Below, in pieces: positions 7,204 through 15,589 of a DNA stretch of 64,000 bases. Position 1 is the stretch's first letter. Every line of letters begins with the position of its first letter. The position numbers were made by a program, and so were the translations under genes. The notes under the pieces were generated by a model. That model worked only from the letters and a program-made list of their open reading frames with translations, was not told where the DNA came from and ran no database searches. The DNA comes from a virus: the IMG/VR virus record IMGVR_UViG_3300029258_004290, positions 22,915 through 86,914 of that record, one strand, 5' to 3'.

Positions 7204-7557
7204 ATGGAGGCGAGGCTGACCCTCGACCTGAAGATCCAGGGGACCGGCGCGGCGACGGACCAGCGCCTGGACAAGGTCATAGACTCCGTGCAGTCGCTCG
7301 GGAACGGCCTGACCGTCGTGAAGGACGTGACGGTCGCGACAGGCGGCGGCGACGTGGCGATCGACCTCACGCAGGTCGCCACGGGCACGACGCTGCTCGT
7401 GAGCGCGCCCGCCGCGCTGAGCGCGAAGGTCAACGGGGGCCCGGCCGTCCAGTTCGGGCGGCTGCTCGTCATGCACTACGATGCGGCGGTCACGTCCCTG
7501 GTCCTGGTCAACGACACCGCGGCCGACGTGACCGCGACCGTGGCGGCGGCGTCGTGA
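7204..7557 (+). CDS. Probable small beta-rich structural protein (117 aa)
   Basis: ATG at 7204 has a strong ribosome-binding site (AAGGAGG, 7190-7196). The protein is almost all beta strands rich in Val, Thr and Ala (VTVATGGGDVAIDLTQVATG and LVLVNDTAADVTATVAAAS), like small head-decoration or fibre proteins. It directly precedes the module-bearing genes and overlaps the first of them. Family not recognised. Confidence 0.55.
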   Translation: MEARLTLDLKIQGTGAATDQRLDKVIDSVQSLGNGLTVVKDVTVATGGGDVAIDLTQVATGTTLLVSAPAALSAKVNGGPAVQFGRLLVMHYDAAVTSLVLVNDTAADVTATVAAAS

Positions 7558-8219
7558 CCGGCCTCAGGATAGGCGGGGAGAGCGAGCGCCCCCTCTCGCG
7601 GGAGCTGGCGCTGCGGGAGGCGCTGATGAAGGCCAGGTCGGGCCTCGTGCGGAAGAAGGTCACGGTCTCCCGCGGCGGCAGGACCTTCCAGACGACGGTG
7701 TGGGCCAGGCCGGATTTGACGGTCAGTGACCTGACCACCAGGCAGTACGAGGGCGTCCGGCGGGTCGTCGACGAGGCGATCGACTACGCCAAGGACAAGT
7801 ACTCGCCGTTTGCCCGCGCCGCGTTCGACAAGTACGTCGCGCACCGCAACAGCGGGCTGCCGCATCGCCAGGCCCTGGCAAGGCTGCGCGGCTCCCTGCA
7901 GAAGGAGCCGGCCGAGGCGGCCAAGAAGGGGGTCGGCGTCCCCAAGGACCTCGACGCGGCCTACGAGGAGAAGTACAAGGTCATGGAGGCCGCGGAAAAG
8001 GAGGCGCTGGCCGTCTTCAAGAAGCGCGGCATGAAGGTGCGCGACATCAGCGACCGCGCCGCCGACCGCCTCTCCGAGAACGTCGGCGACGAGCTGCAGG
8101 GCCTCATGGACAAGATCGACGAGGGAAAGCCCGTGTCCGCCAAGGAATGGAAGGCGGCGAAGGGCCGCGCCCAGGACCGGGGCGTGGACGCAATCATGGC
8201 CGCGATGGGAGAGACGTGA
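7554..8219 (+). CDS. Module-bearing protein 1 (221 aa)
   Basis: GTG at 7554 overlaps the previous TGA. Residues about 15-55 contain the module shared by several proteins in this region: helix RELALREALMKARSGL followed by a beta hairpin (VTVSRGGRTFQTTVWARP). The rest is a helical domain of about 160 residues, rich in Lys and Ala, without a recognised catalytic motif. The module's repeated use suggests a common tag for localisation, processing or delivery. Position between terminase and protease makes an internal virion protein plausible, but that is inference. Confidence 0.65.
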   Translation: MTGLRIGGESERPLSRELALREALMKARSGLVRKKVTVSRGGRTFQTTVWARPDLTVSDLTTRQYEGVRRVVDEAIDYAKDKYSPFARAAFDKYVAHRNSGLPHRQALARLRGSLQKEPAEAAKKGVGVPKDLDAAYEEKYKVMEAAEKEALAVFKKRGMKVRDISDRAADRLSENVGDELQGLMDKIDEGKPVSAKEWKAAKGRAQDRGVDAIMAAMGET

Positions 8220-8851
8220 TGGACATCCGCCGGAAAATGGAGCTGCAAGAGCGCCTGAGGAAGGCCCGGGAGGGGCTGGTGGCCAGGAAGAAGACGGTCT
8301 ACCGCAAGGGGAAGGCCGTGCAGACGACGGTGTACGTCAGGCCGGGCGAGAAGAGGGCGGCCGATAAGGAGGCGATCCGGGCCAAAGCGGGAAAGAAGCT
8401 GGCCGGCACAGGTAAAGCCGCGATGGACGCGGCCACAGAGGCGGCAAAACGCGCGTTAGGCGCCGACGCGGTTGTTAAGTACGGGCTGCGGACTGAGTGG
8501 GACAAGAAGCCGGAGTACTATGTGGAGACGAAGGACGCCGTTTATCCCGGCGCCAAGACTCCGGGCAAGGCGGTGGAGTCCGTGGTTTCCGAGCTCAGAA
8601 ACCGGGCCGGCGACATGGGCTTTAAGACGATCGGAGAGGTGCTAGTTTACGAGCGGGGCCTCGGCCGGGCTTCGACCTTCGCCAAAAGGCTGGAAAGGGC
8701 CGGTTGGCACGAAGACGACGCGTACGACTTTGCGATCACTGCCTACGACGAGGCCGTCAGCAGGGCCACGAAGGGCGGGAAGTCCATGACCGCCGAGGTC
8801 GCCAAGAAGGCGGTCGCCGCGGCGGCGAAGGCCGTAGAGGGGGAGGCGTAA
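8219..8851 (+). CDS. Module-bearing protein 2 (210 aa)
   Basis: ATG at 8219 overlaps the previous stop (TGATG). The shared module is at the extreme N-terminus, residues about 11-46 (RLRKAREGLVARKKTVYRKG then VQTTVYVRPGEKR). The following 160 residues are a distinct alpha/beta domain (ADAVVKYGLRTEWDKKPEYY and DDAYDFAITAYDEAVS) unlike that of protein 1. Codons from about 8400 to 8760 have noticeably more A/T at third positions than neighbours, so this domain may have been acquired separately. Confidence 0.65.
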   Translation: MDIRRKMELQERLRKAREGLVARKKTVYRKGKAVQTTVYVRPGEKRAADKEAIRAKAGKKLAGTGKAAMDAATEAAKRALGADAVVKYGLRTEWDKKPEYYVETKDAVYPGAKTPGKAVESVVSELRNRAGDMGFKTIGEVLVYERGLGRASTFAKRLERAGWHEDDAYDFAITAYDEAVSRATKGGKSMTAEVAKKAVAAAAKAVEGEA

Positions 8852-9405
8852 TGGACCCGCGGAGGGTCCTGGCGAAGTCCCGCTTGGCCCGCGACGTCGA
8901 GGGGCTGCGCAAGGGCGTCTCGGCCAGGCGCCGGGCCAGGCAGGCCGGGGCGGCGGGCACGCTCGGCCTGGCGAGGCAGCGGATGACCGGCGCGCCGCGG
9001 CCCGCGTTCGCGGCCAGGGTCGCGCTGCCGGGGGAGCGGCGCGAGTGGAAGGCCGGCACGCACCAGAAGACGGCCCAGGGCGGTTGGGTCAGGGTCGCGA
9101 AGACCGGGAGGGGCGCGAGGGTGAAGGGCCCGACGAACATACCGGAGGCGAACGCGATGGTCCGCGAGGCGATGCGGGGGGCGCGGGTCGTCGCCCGCAT
9201 GGTCGGCGTGAGGCACGAGTACGCCGTCCGCGTGGGCGAGCGGGACGTGATGGTCGGCGACGACCTCGGGACGCTGGTGCACGCGTTCCAGCGTGAGCAG
9301 AAGAGGAAGGCCAGGGAAGTCAAGACCGCCGTGGACGGGGTGCGCGGCGACGCGTACTCGCCCGTCATGCGGGTGAAAGGAGCCAGGAATGTCGGCAGGA
9401 ATTGA
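8851..9405 (+). CDS. Basic protein within the module cluster (184 aa)
   Basis: ATG at 8851 directly follows the previous TAA. It lacks the canonical module but has a possibly analogous segment at about residues 69-88 (THQKTAQGGWVRVAKTGRGA), after a long Arg-rich helical N-terminus. The second half is alpha/beta (VRHEYAVRVGERDVMVGDDL). It overlaps the next module gene. Function unknown; it is listed as a cluster member by position and composition. Confidence 0.55.
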   Translation: MDPRRVLAKSRLARDVEGLRKGVSARRRARQAGAAGTLGLARQRMTGAPRPAFAARVALPGERREWKAGTHQKTAQGGWVRVAKTGRGARVKGPTNIPEANAMVREAMRGARVVARMVGVRHEYAVRVGERDVMVGDDLGTLVHAFQREQKRKAREVKTAVDGVRGDAYSPVMRVKGARNVGRN

Positions 9406-9787
9406 CACCGCGCTGTCGCTGAGGGCGACGCTGCGCAAGGCGAAGGCGATCGGGGGCGGGCGGTTCGGCCTCGTCCGGCAGAAGAGGACGATCTCCCGCG
9501 CCGGGGGGACGTTCCAGACGACCGTCTACGTCCGCCCGGACAGGAAGGAGGCGAGGGCGATCAAGCCGGCGAAGGCCAGCGGCGCACCCGGGGTCGCGGC
9601 GCAAGCGAAGTCTGACGCGCTGAAGACGCAGAGGGCCCGCAAGGAGCGCTTCGACAAGGTGTACTCCGAGTACAACCAGGCGCTGGCGAAGCTGAGGCCG
9701 ACGGACAAGACGGCCGCGGCGGAGACGCTCCGCGCCATGCACCGGGGCCTGCAGCTGGCGAAGAACATCCTAGAGGGAGGCGGCTGA
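9389..9787 (+). CDS. Module-bearing protein 3 (132 aa)
   Basis: ATG at 9389 (AGGAGCCAGG upstream) lies inside the end of the previous gene. Residues about 7-52 are the module (LRKAKAIGGGRFGLVRQKRT then FQTTVYVRPDRK). Only about 80 further residues follow, mostly a Lys/Ala helix, making this one of the smallest carriers of the module and useful for defining its limits. Confidence 0.65.
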   Translation: MSAGIDTALSLRATLRKAKAIGGGRFGLVRQKRTISRAGGTFQTTVYVRPDRKEARAIKPAKASGAPGVAAQAKSDALKTQRARKERFDKVYSEYNQALAKLRPTDKTAAAETLRAMHRGLQLAKNILEGGG

Positions 9788-11625
9788 TGAGCATCGAGAG
9801 GGAGCTGATCCGGCGCGACGCGCTGCGGAAGGCCCGCCGGGGCTGCGGCGCGGGGAACGCCGTCGCCGGCAGGGGCGGCAGGCCGCTGACCGAGGAGGAG
9901 CGCCGCAGGCGCCACAAGCGCCTGACCGGCGAGGACGAGCCGCCCCCGCGCGGGGCCGGCCGCCGCGAGGGGCTGAGGAAGGCGAGGGGCCGCGAGGGCC
10001 TCACGCCGCAGAAGAAGACCGTCACCAGGGGCGGCAGGACCTTCCAAACGACCGTGTACGTTCGCTCGGGTGAGAAGCCGGCCGGCGACGGGGGCAAGAA
10101 GGACAAGGCCGCCAGGGAAAAGGCCGGCTACGTGTTCCGCAACCGCGCCGCGCGGAGGATCTTCAGCCGAATGGAGAAGTTCGCCCCGGACCCGTTCGGC
10201 AACAAGGCGGACCGCGCGGCGTGGGACGCGGCGGAGAAGGCCTGGGTCGACGCCACGGTCGCCGGGGCCACCAAGACCCCGGCCGACGACGCGGCGGTCG
10301 CGGCCGCCAAGAAAGCGCGCGCCGCGCACGCCGGCGAGGAGTTCAAGGAGAAGGGCGCGCGGGAGATGAAGTTGTCCGCGGAGGGAAAGACCGGCGTGAA
10401 GCAGGGCGAGGCGGCGGAACCGGCAAAGTGGTCCACGGCGGGGGTCGCCAGGGCCGCCGCGAGGGACGCGGCCAGGAAGATGCTCGCCGGGGCCAAGGCG
10501 GGCCCAAAGGAGTCCGGCGCGGAGGCGGCCGGGCGCCGGGACAGGGAGGCCGAGGCCCTGGCGAAGAAGATCGAGGGCGCGGTCGCCGCCGAGATCAAGG
10601 GCCTGGACCCGAAGAAGTCCGCGACGCTGAGCGCGGCGATGCGCGTCGCCAGGGCGGAGGCGGTCCGGGAGTCCGGCGGCGTCGCCAGCGCCTCGCAGGC
10701 GCGGGACGAGATCGATGACCCCTTCGTGACGGAGGTCAGCCAGGAGATGGGCCTCGAGGTTATGTCCATCCTGGGCATTGAGGAGCCGGCCGGGAAGTCG
10801 TTCGACGAGGCGTACGCCGCCGGCCACAACGCCTACGTCGCGGCGAGGATGGCCGGGCGGTCTGTGAAGCAGGCCGAGGGGGACGCCGTGTCCGCCGCCG
10901 CCGCCATGGCGGAGCGGATGAAGGAGGAGGACCCCTACGACGAGTTCCGGGAGCGGCGGGTCGCCGAGGCGCAGGCGCGGGCGAAAGGGAAGGCCGGCGG
11001 GCCGAAAGCCGCGGCCAGCAAGAAGAAGATGGAAGGCATGACCGTCGGCGAGTGGATGTCCGAGGGCCGCCCGCGGCGCCCGTCGCCCAGGAAGAGGGGC
11101 CCGGCCGCGCCGTGGCTCGGGCCCGCGGAGAAGTCCACGGCCATCGGGCGTGAGCTCGGCCGCAGGGAGGCCCCAAAGGGCGGAAGGGCCCCATCCAAGG
11201 AGAAGGGGACCTATGAGGAAAGGATGCACGCGAAGTTCACGGGCGCGCTCCCGAGGGACGAGCGGCGGGCCGAGTACTACAAGAAGAACATCAACCGCCT
11301 CAAGAATCTGTCGGCGAAGGGCAACGAGACGGCGTGGGAGACGGTCGCCGACATGGAGCTGGACAGGGCCTTCGGCTTCCCGAAGGGTGTGACCATGCGG
11401 ATCAGGAAGACCGGCAAGGGCTGGTTCGCCGTCGCGGACGCCACGCGCGTCTCCACCTACAACAAGACGCCGGAGGGGGCGCTCGGCAGCGCGCTGCATT
11501 GGCGGAAGATCGGCCGGACGGAGTATGGCAAGAAGAGGCCAGAGGCCAGGAAGTCCACGGCCATCGGGCGCGAGCTCGGCCGCAGGGAGGCCCTGCGCAA
11601 GGCCAGGCTGAGGGGGCTGATATGA
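9787..11625 (+). CDS. Large module-bearing helical protein (612 aa)
   Basis: ATG at 9787 overlaps the previous stop (TGATG). It starts with a module-like helix (ERELIRRDALRKARRG), has the full module at about residues 60-98 (PQKKTVTRGGRTFQTTVYVR), then a long Ala/Lys/Glu-rich helical region, and a compact alpha/beta domain at about 475-590. The module helix recurs twice late in the protein (STAIGRELGRREA at about 451 and 591), encoded by a 42-base direct repeat, and the protein ends in ...RREALRKARLRGLI. This looks like a mosaic built by repeated module capture. No catalytic motif seen. Confidence 0.6.
   Translation: MSIERELIRRDALRKARRGCGAGNAVAGRGGRPLTEEERRRRHKRLTGEDEPPPRGAGRREGLRKARGREGLTPQKKTVTRGGRTFQTTVYVRSGEKPAGDGGKKDKAAREKAGYVFRNRAARRIFSRMEKFAPDPFGNKADRAAWDAAEKAWVDATVAGATKTPADDAAVAAAKKARAAHAGEEFKEKGAREMKLSAEGKTGVKQGEAAEPAKWSTAGVARAAARDAARKMLAGAKAGPKESGAEAAGRRDREAEALAKKIEGAVAAEIKGLDPKKSATLSAAMRVARAEAVRESGGVASASQARDEIDDPFVTEVSQEMGLEVMSILGIEEPAGKSFDEAYAAGHNAYVAARMAGRSVKQAEGDAVSAAAAMAERMKEEDPYDEFRERRVAEAQARAKGKAGGPKAAASKKKMEGMTVGEWMSEGRPRRPSPRKRGPAAPWLGPAEKSTAIGRELGRREAPKGGRAPSKEKGTYEERMHAKFTGALPRDERRAEYYKKNINRLKNLSAKGNETAWETVADMELDRAFGFPKGVTMRIRKTGKGWFAVADATRVSTYNKTPEGALGSALHWRKIGRTEYGKKRPEARKSTAIGRELGRREALRKARLRGLI
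11131..11172 (+). repeat. 42-bp direct repeat, copy 1
   Basis: This 42-base stretch differs at one position (T/C at base 21) from 11551-11592. Both copies lie in frame inside the 612-residue protein and encode KSTAIGRELGRREA. Such near-identity over 42 bases contrasts with the protein-level-only similarity of other module copies, indicating a recent duplication or conversion. Confidence 0.85.
11551..11592 (+). repeat. 42-bp direct repeat, copy 2
   Basis: Second copy of the repeat at 11131-11172, 420 bases downstream (a multiple of three, so recombination between copies would delete 140 codons in frame). Confidence 0.85.
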
Positions 11626-12323
11626 CCGCCGACCAGGTCCGGCGCCGGCTGGCGCTTCTCGGGGAGCTGCGGAAGGCGAAGGGCCGGGCGCACGGCCGCG
11701 GCCACCTCGTCCCGCAGCAGAGGACCGTCATCCGCATGGGGAAGCAGGTGCAGACGACCGTGTGGGTGAGTCCGGGGGAGGCCGGGCCGACCGCGGAGGG
11801 CGAGGCGAAGCCGGCGGAGAAGAAGACCGGCGCCGACAAGCCGCAGGCCTCCCCGGTGTGGGAGGGTCCGGCGAAAGGGAGCGCGCAGTGGTGGGTGAGG
11901 CTCCGCCACGAGTGGGACTACTCCGGGCTCGGCCCGAGGGTCGCCGCCGTGCTCGGCAAGGTCGGGGGCGCCTCCGCCGAGGACTACGACGCCGCGGAGG
12001 GCCGCGTCATGGAGAAGTGGTACGCGGCCTACGATGAGGAGGAGCCGAAGAAAGCGGACCCCGTGGCCATGCGCGCCGCCAGGGCGGAGGCGAAGAGGCT
12101 GGCGAAGCCCGCGCCGAAGAAGGACAAGTTCGCGGAGTGGCAGAAGGCCTCCGACAAGGCGTGGCCCACCGTCGACCGCGTCGCCAGGGACCACGGCCTG
12201 GGCAAGGAGGAGCGCGGCCGGTTCCACACGGAGCTGTCCAATGCGATCATGGAGGGGAAGCCGACCGGCCCGATCGTCGGCAAGTACATCCCGAAGAACC
12301 CGGCCGTCCGCCACCGCTACTAG
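11622..12323 (+). CDS. Module-bearing protein 5 (233 aa)
   Basis: ATG at 11622 overlaps the previous TGA. The module is at residues 1-50 (RLALLGELRKAKGRAHGRGH, then QQRTVIRMGKQVQTTVWVSP). A Pro/Ala/Lys linker follows, then a Trp-rich helical domain (SAQWWVRLRHEWDYSGLGPR) and a C-terminal helix bundle. It is the last gene of the run before the intergenic region at 12324. No enzyme motif is recognised. Confidence 0.6.
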   Translation: MTADQVRRRLALLGELRKAKGRAHGRGHLVPQQRTVIRMGKQVQTTVWVSPGEAGPTAEGEAKPAEKKTGADKPQASPVWEGPAKGSAQWWVRLRHEWDYSGLGPRVAAVLGKVGGASAEDYDAAEGRVMEKWYAAYDEEEPKKADPVAMRAARAEAKRLAKPAPKKDKFAEWQKASDKAWPTVDRVARDHGLGKEERGRFHTELSNAIMEGKPTGPIVGKYIPKNPAVRHRY

Positions 12324-12443
12324 CAGGCACAACCTGCCCCCCTCGCCCGAAGCCAGGGCCGGGGAGCCAAAATAGCTACAGACTAGCCCCGCGGGCTCGG
12401 ACCCGGCGCCGTCGCAGTGGCGCGGCAGCCGGGCAACCGCGCG

Positions 12444-12461
12444 CGCCCGCAGAGGCGGGCG
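12444..12461 (+). terminator. GC hairpin in the 12324-12488 intergenic region
   Basis: CGCCCGC - AGAG - GCGGGCG forms a 7-bp stem with a 4-base loop. There is no U-tract, so it is a weak terminator candidate; it could equally be a processing or stability hairpin. The rest of the 165-base gap contains a weak AGCCC/GGGCT hairpin at 12385-12397 and a short A-rich patch (CAAAATAGCTACAG, 12368-12381) but no convincing promoter. Confidence 0.35.
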
Positions 12462-12488
12462 AGGCGAGCCGGGGGCAAGGAGAGTGGA

Positions 12489-13535
12489 ATGCTGCCTTCG
12501 ACAACGACACTGACCGCGAAGCAGCAGGACCGCCTCGACCGCATGTGCCCCGCCGGGCACAACGCGGCGATCGGGACGGTCGTGCGCGGCGTCCAGACGG
12601 ACATCGCAGACCTGCTGGGCTCGGCCTACGGGCCGGGGCTCACGCTCTACGTCGACGGGAAGTACGGGTCCGACGACGTCACCGTCGCCGCCCCGAACCG
12701 CTACCCCGCGAGCGCCGTCAACCACGGCACCACGTGGGCCACGGCGTTCAAGACCATCCAGGCCGCCCTGACGGTCGCGAGGGGCGCGGGCACGGGCTCC
12801 AACCCGGCGCTCGACAGCAACTACGACCAGGACCACCACGTCACGGTCGTGGTCGCGCCCGGCAACTACGCCGAGAACCTCATCATGGTCGGCGCGGGCA
12901 TCCGCCTGGTCGGCATCGGGGTCCCCGGCACGGACCGCGGCGTGAGCGTCACGCCCCCGGACATGAGCGGGAGCTACCCCGGGTCGATGATCGTCCAGGG
13001 GTCCGGGCTCGAGATCGGGAACATCCTGCTCGTCAACAACTTCGCCTACCCGACCATGTGGTTCGACAAGATGCACTCCAGCTGGGTGCACGACGTCGTC
13101 TTCTACGGGGACGGGGACGCGACGAAGGCGTTCACCACGAACGGGATGAAGAACTCGATCCTGGAGCACTGCCGGATCAGCGAGTTCTCGGCGGCCGGCA
13201 TCGAGGTCAATTACGACGCCAGTTCGCCCGACTACCTGATCGGGTCCCAGATCCGCCACAACCGGATCGGCCAGGGCTCGGGGACGGGCATCCTGGTCGA
13301 CGTCAACCTCGTCGCCTACGACAGCTCGATCTACGACAACACGGTCATCGGGGCCCTGACGCTTGGGATCGACAACAACGCCACCGGCCCGATCGCGATC
13401 CACGACAACTTCGCCTGTATCGTCGACAACACGGCGCCGATCGAGAGCGCCTCGACCATCGGCGGGATGCACCGGAACGCGGTCGTCTACAACGCCAACG
13501 GGACGCGGACGTTCCCGTTCCCGGCGAACGCGTAG
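12489..13535 (+). CDS. Parallel beta-helix protein (348 aa)
   Basis: ATG at 12489 follows AAGGAGAG. After a 45-residue helical N-terminus, the sequence has pectate-lyase-like features: LYVDGKYGSDDVT, TTWATAFKTIQAAL, then successive beta coils with turn asparagines (NHGTTW, IRHNRIGQGSGTGILV, IYDNTVIGALTLGIDNN). These folds occur in phage fibres and receptor-binding or capsular depolymerase proteins. Its position before the portal is unusual for a tail fibre, so a head-fibre or surface decoration role is possible. Confidence 0.65.
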   Translation: MLPSTTTLTAKQQDRLDRMCPAGHNAAIGTVVRGVQTDIADLLGSAYGPGLTLYVDGKYGSDDVTVAAPNRYPASAVNHGTTWATAFKTIQAALTVARGAGTGSNPALDSNYDQDHHVTVVVAPGNYAENLIMVGAGIRLVGIGVPGTDRGVSVTPPDMSGSYPGSMIVQGSGLEIGNILLVNNFAYPTMWFDKMHSSWVHDVVFYGDGDATKAFTTNGMKNSILEHCRISEFSAAGIEVNYDASSPDYLIGSQIRHNRIGQGSGTGILVDVNLVAYDSSIYDNTVIGALTLGIDNNATGPIAIHDNFACIVDNTAPIESASTIGGMHRNAVVYNANGTRTFPFPANA

Positions 13536-13570
13536 GCGCGCCGGAAGCCCGAGGAAAGGAGAACAGGACA

Positions 13571-13750
13571 GTGAAGACGGAAAAGGTCCACGACGAGAAG
13601 ACGGCCGCGGAGGTCGCCGCCGGATTCCGCAAGAGCGGCGTCGGCATGGCCCCCGAGCAGGCCGGGAAGATGTTCCCGCCCCCCTCCGAGGAGGCGCAGG
13701 CCGCGGCGAAGCCCGAGGCCGCGAAGAAGAAGGCCGGCGGGAAGAAGTAG
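13571..13750 (+). CDS. Small Lys/Ala-rich protein (59 aa)
   Basis: GTG at 13571 is preceded by GAAAGGAG. The peptide has a helical first half (EKTAAEVAAGFRKSGVGM), a PPP turn and a Lys/Ala tail. It lies alone between the beta-helix gene and the portal. Function unknown. Confidence 0.45.
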   Translation: MKTEKVHDEKTAAEVAAGFRKSGVGMAPEQAGKMFPPPSEEAQAAAKPEAAKKKAGGKK

Positions 13751-13811
13751 CACAGCCTTCGGCGCCCCCTTGGGGGGATTGACCGGGGGGTAGGCATCTA
13801 GCACTGCCTCC

Positions 13812-13831
13812 GGGGCCCGTCCGCGGGCCCC
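13812..13831 (+). terminator. Strong GC hairpin upstream of the portal gene
   Basis: GGGGCCCG - TCCG - CGGGCCCC is a perfect 8-bp stem with a tetraloop in the 209-base gap before the portal. A smaller CCCCC-TT-GGGGG hairpin lies at 13765-13776. Neither has a U-tract. Probably a terminator-like, attenuating or RNA-stability element; the gap shows no clear promoter. Confidence 0.45.
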
Positions 13832-13959
13832 CCTCGCCGCCGCCTCCCCGCGCCCGCCTAGGCCACGGGGACCCGGAACCCGCCGGATCGCGGGCCGGGA
13901 TGCGGGGGGCGGCGAGGAAGACCCGCGGGCCGACAGAACAAAGGAGAGAAGGGGAGAGC

Positions 13960-15588
13960 ATGGCGACCAAGAGCCTGAAGGACATAGGGAGCCCCGGCAA
14001 GCTGCTCGCGCAGCTGACCACCGGCGGCTTCGTCCCGTTCGCGGAGGGCGTGCGCCGGCGCGTGATGCGCGTCAGCTTCGCCGTCCTCGAGCGGATGGCC
14101 GACCGCAACCCGATCGCGAACGCGATCGTCAACAAGCGGTGCCAGCAGGTGCGGCCGTTCTGCCGCGTCTCGACCGACCCCGCGGAGAGGGGCTTCTCCA
14201 TCCAGCCGAAGTCCGGCCTCACGCCGAAGATGAAGGAGGGGAAGAAGCCGCGGCGCATCGTCGAGCTCGAGGACTTCGTGATGAACACGGGGTTCGCCTA
14301 CGAGCCCGACAGGGAGGACGACTTCCCGGACTTCGCGCAGATGCTGGTCCGCGACGTCCTCACCTTCGACCAGAACGCGACGGAGCTGCGCAGGACGAAC
14401 GCCGGCAAGGTCTTCGACTACTGGTACATCGACCCGACGACCATCGCCCGCGCCGTCCCGATCGGGGGCGGCCAGGTGCACCACCCCTCGCCCGCGCCGG
14501 TCGGCGGGAAGGGCGCGGCATCGGCCACGCTCCGCTCCTGGATGGAGAGGGCGCGGGGCCCCAAGGGCCGGGACGTGCGCTTCGTGCAGCGCGAGCTGCA
14601 GAACAACCGGACGAAGATCACCGCGACGTTCACCGCGGAGAACATGATCTTCGACTACATGTACAAGAGGAGCCGGCAGCAGTACCGGGGCTACGGCTAC
14701 TCGCCGCTCGAGCAGTGCATCGACACGGTGACCACGCTCCTGTTCGGACTCACCTACAACAAGGACCTCTTCATACGCGAGCGCCTGCCCAAGGGCTTCC
14801 TCAAGGTCATGGGCGACGTCGACGCGGCGACGCTCCGGGCGGTGAAGAACGCCTGGGTCGCGGAGATGACCGGCTACGGGGCGAAGTTCCGCGTGCCGAT
14901 CATCCCCTCCGGCAAGGAGGGCGTCGGGATCGACTGGCAGGCGCTCGGCCAGTCCAACCGCGACATGGAGTACACCAAGCTCCTCCACCTCATCATTTCC
15001 ATCATGTGCGCCGTCTTCACCATCGACCCGATTGAGATCGGGATCAAGACGGACCTCGCGCCCCAGGGCCTCGGGCACTCCGGCACTAAGCCGAAGATCG
15101 AGGAGAGCAAGGACACCGGGCTCGGCGCGCTCCTCATGTACATCGAGACCTACATGAACAAGATCCTCCACAAGGTGGACGAGGACGTCGTCTTCAAGTT
15201 CACCGGCGTGAAGGAAGGGGACGCCAAGAAGAAGGCGGAGCTGCGGGAGATGCAGATCAAGCAGAGCCGGAGCGTCGACGACTTCCGCCGAGCCGACGGC
15301 CTCGAGCCCTACGAGGAGCTGTGGAGCAGCATCCCGCTGCGGCCCGAGATCGTGCAGCTGGTCCAGGCCGAGAAGCAGGAGCAGCAGATGGCCGCGATGG
15401 GCGGCGGGGCGCAGCCCGGCGGCGGGGAGGAACCCGCGGACGAGGGCGGGGACGGCGGCGAGGGCGGCCGGTTCTCCTGGGAGGTCGGCGAGGGGGACGC
15501 CGAGCTCGAGGGCGGGGCCGCGGAGAAGTCGCTAGCCTCCCTCGAGGACGCGCTCTTCAAGGGCGGGCCGTTGGAGGTCGTCATCTGA
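13960..15588 (+). CDS. Portal protein (HK97-like)
   Basis: The dodecameric ring at the head vertex through which DNA is packaged and ejected. ATG at 13960 follows AAGGAGAGAAGGGGAG. The 542 residues show portal hallmarks: ADRNPIANAIVNKRCQQV near residue 46, a wing/stem region with beta strands (FDYWYIDPTTIARAVP), YRGYGYSPLEQCIDTV, a TYNKDLFIRERLPKGFLKV segment, and a helical C-terminal crown followed by a Gly/Glu-rich disordered tail. It lies directly upstream of the ADP-ribosyltransferase-like gene, a common place for minor head proteins. Confidence 0.85.
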   Translation: MATKSLKDIGSPGKLLAQLTTGGFVPFAEGVRRRVMRVSFAVLERMADRNPIANAIVNKRCQQVRPFCRVSTDPAERGFSIQPKSGLTPKMKEGKKPRRIVELEDFVMNTGFAYEPDREDDFPDFAQMLVRDVLTFDQNATELRRTNAGKVFDYWYIDPTTIARAVPIGGGQVHHPSPAPVGGKGAASATLRSWMERARGPKGRDVRFVQRELQNNRTKITATFTAENMIFDYMYKRSRQQYRGYGYSPLEQCIDTVTTLLFGLTYNKDLFIRERLPKGFLKVMGDVDAATLRAVKNAWVAEMTGYGAKFRVPIIPSGKEGVGIDWQALGQSNRDMEYTKLLHLIISIMCAVFTIDPIEIGIKTDLAPQGLGHSGTKPKIEESKDTGLGALLMYIETYMNKILHKVDEDVVFKFTGVKEGDAKKKAELREMQIKQSRSVDDFRRADGLEPYEELWSSIPLRPEIVQLVQAEKQEQQMAAMGGGAQPGGGEEPADEGGDGGEGGRFSWEVGEGDAELEGGAAEKSLASLEDALFKGGPLEVVI

Positions 15589-15589
15589 C

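Noticed and set aside
8851-9405. Counting this gene as another carrier of the shared module
   Set aside because: Its THQKTAQGGWVRVAKTG segment is only loosely similar and lacks the KARxGL helix and FQTTV strand.
12324-12488. Promoter in the gap before the beta-helix gene
   Set aside because: Only a weak A-rich patch without recognisable -10 and -35 boxes.
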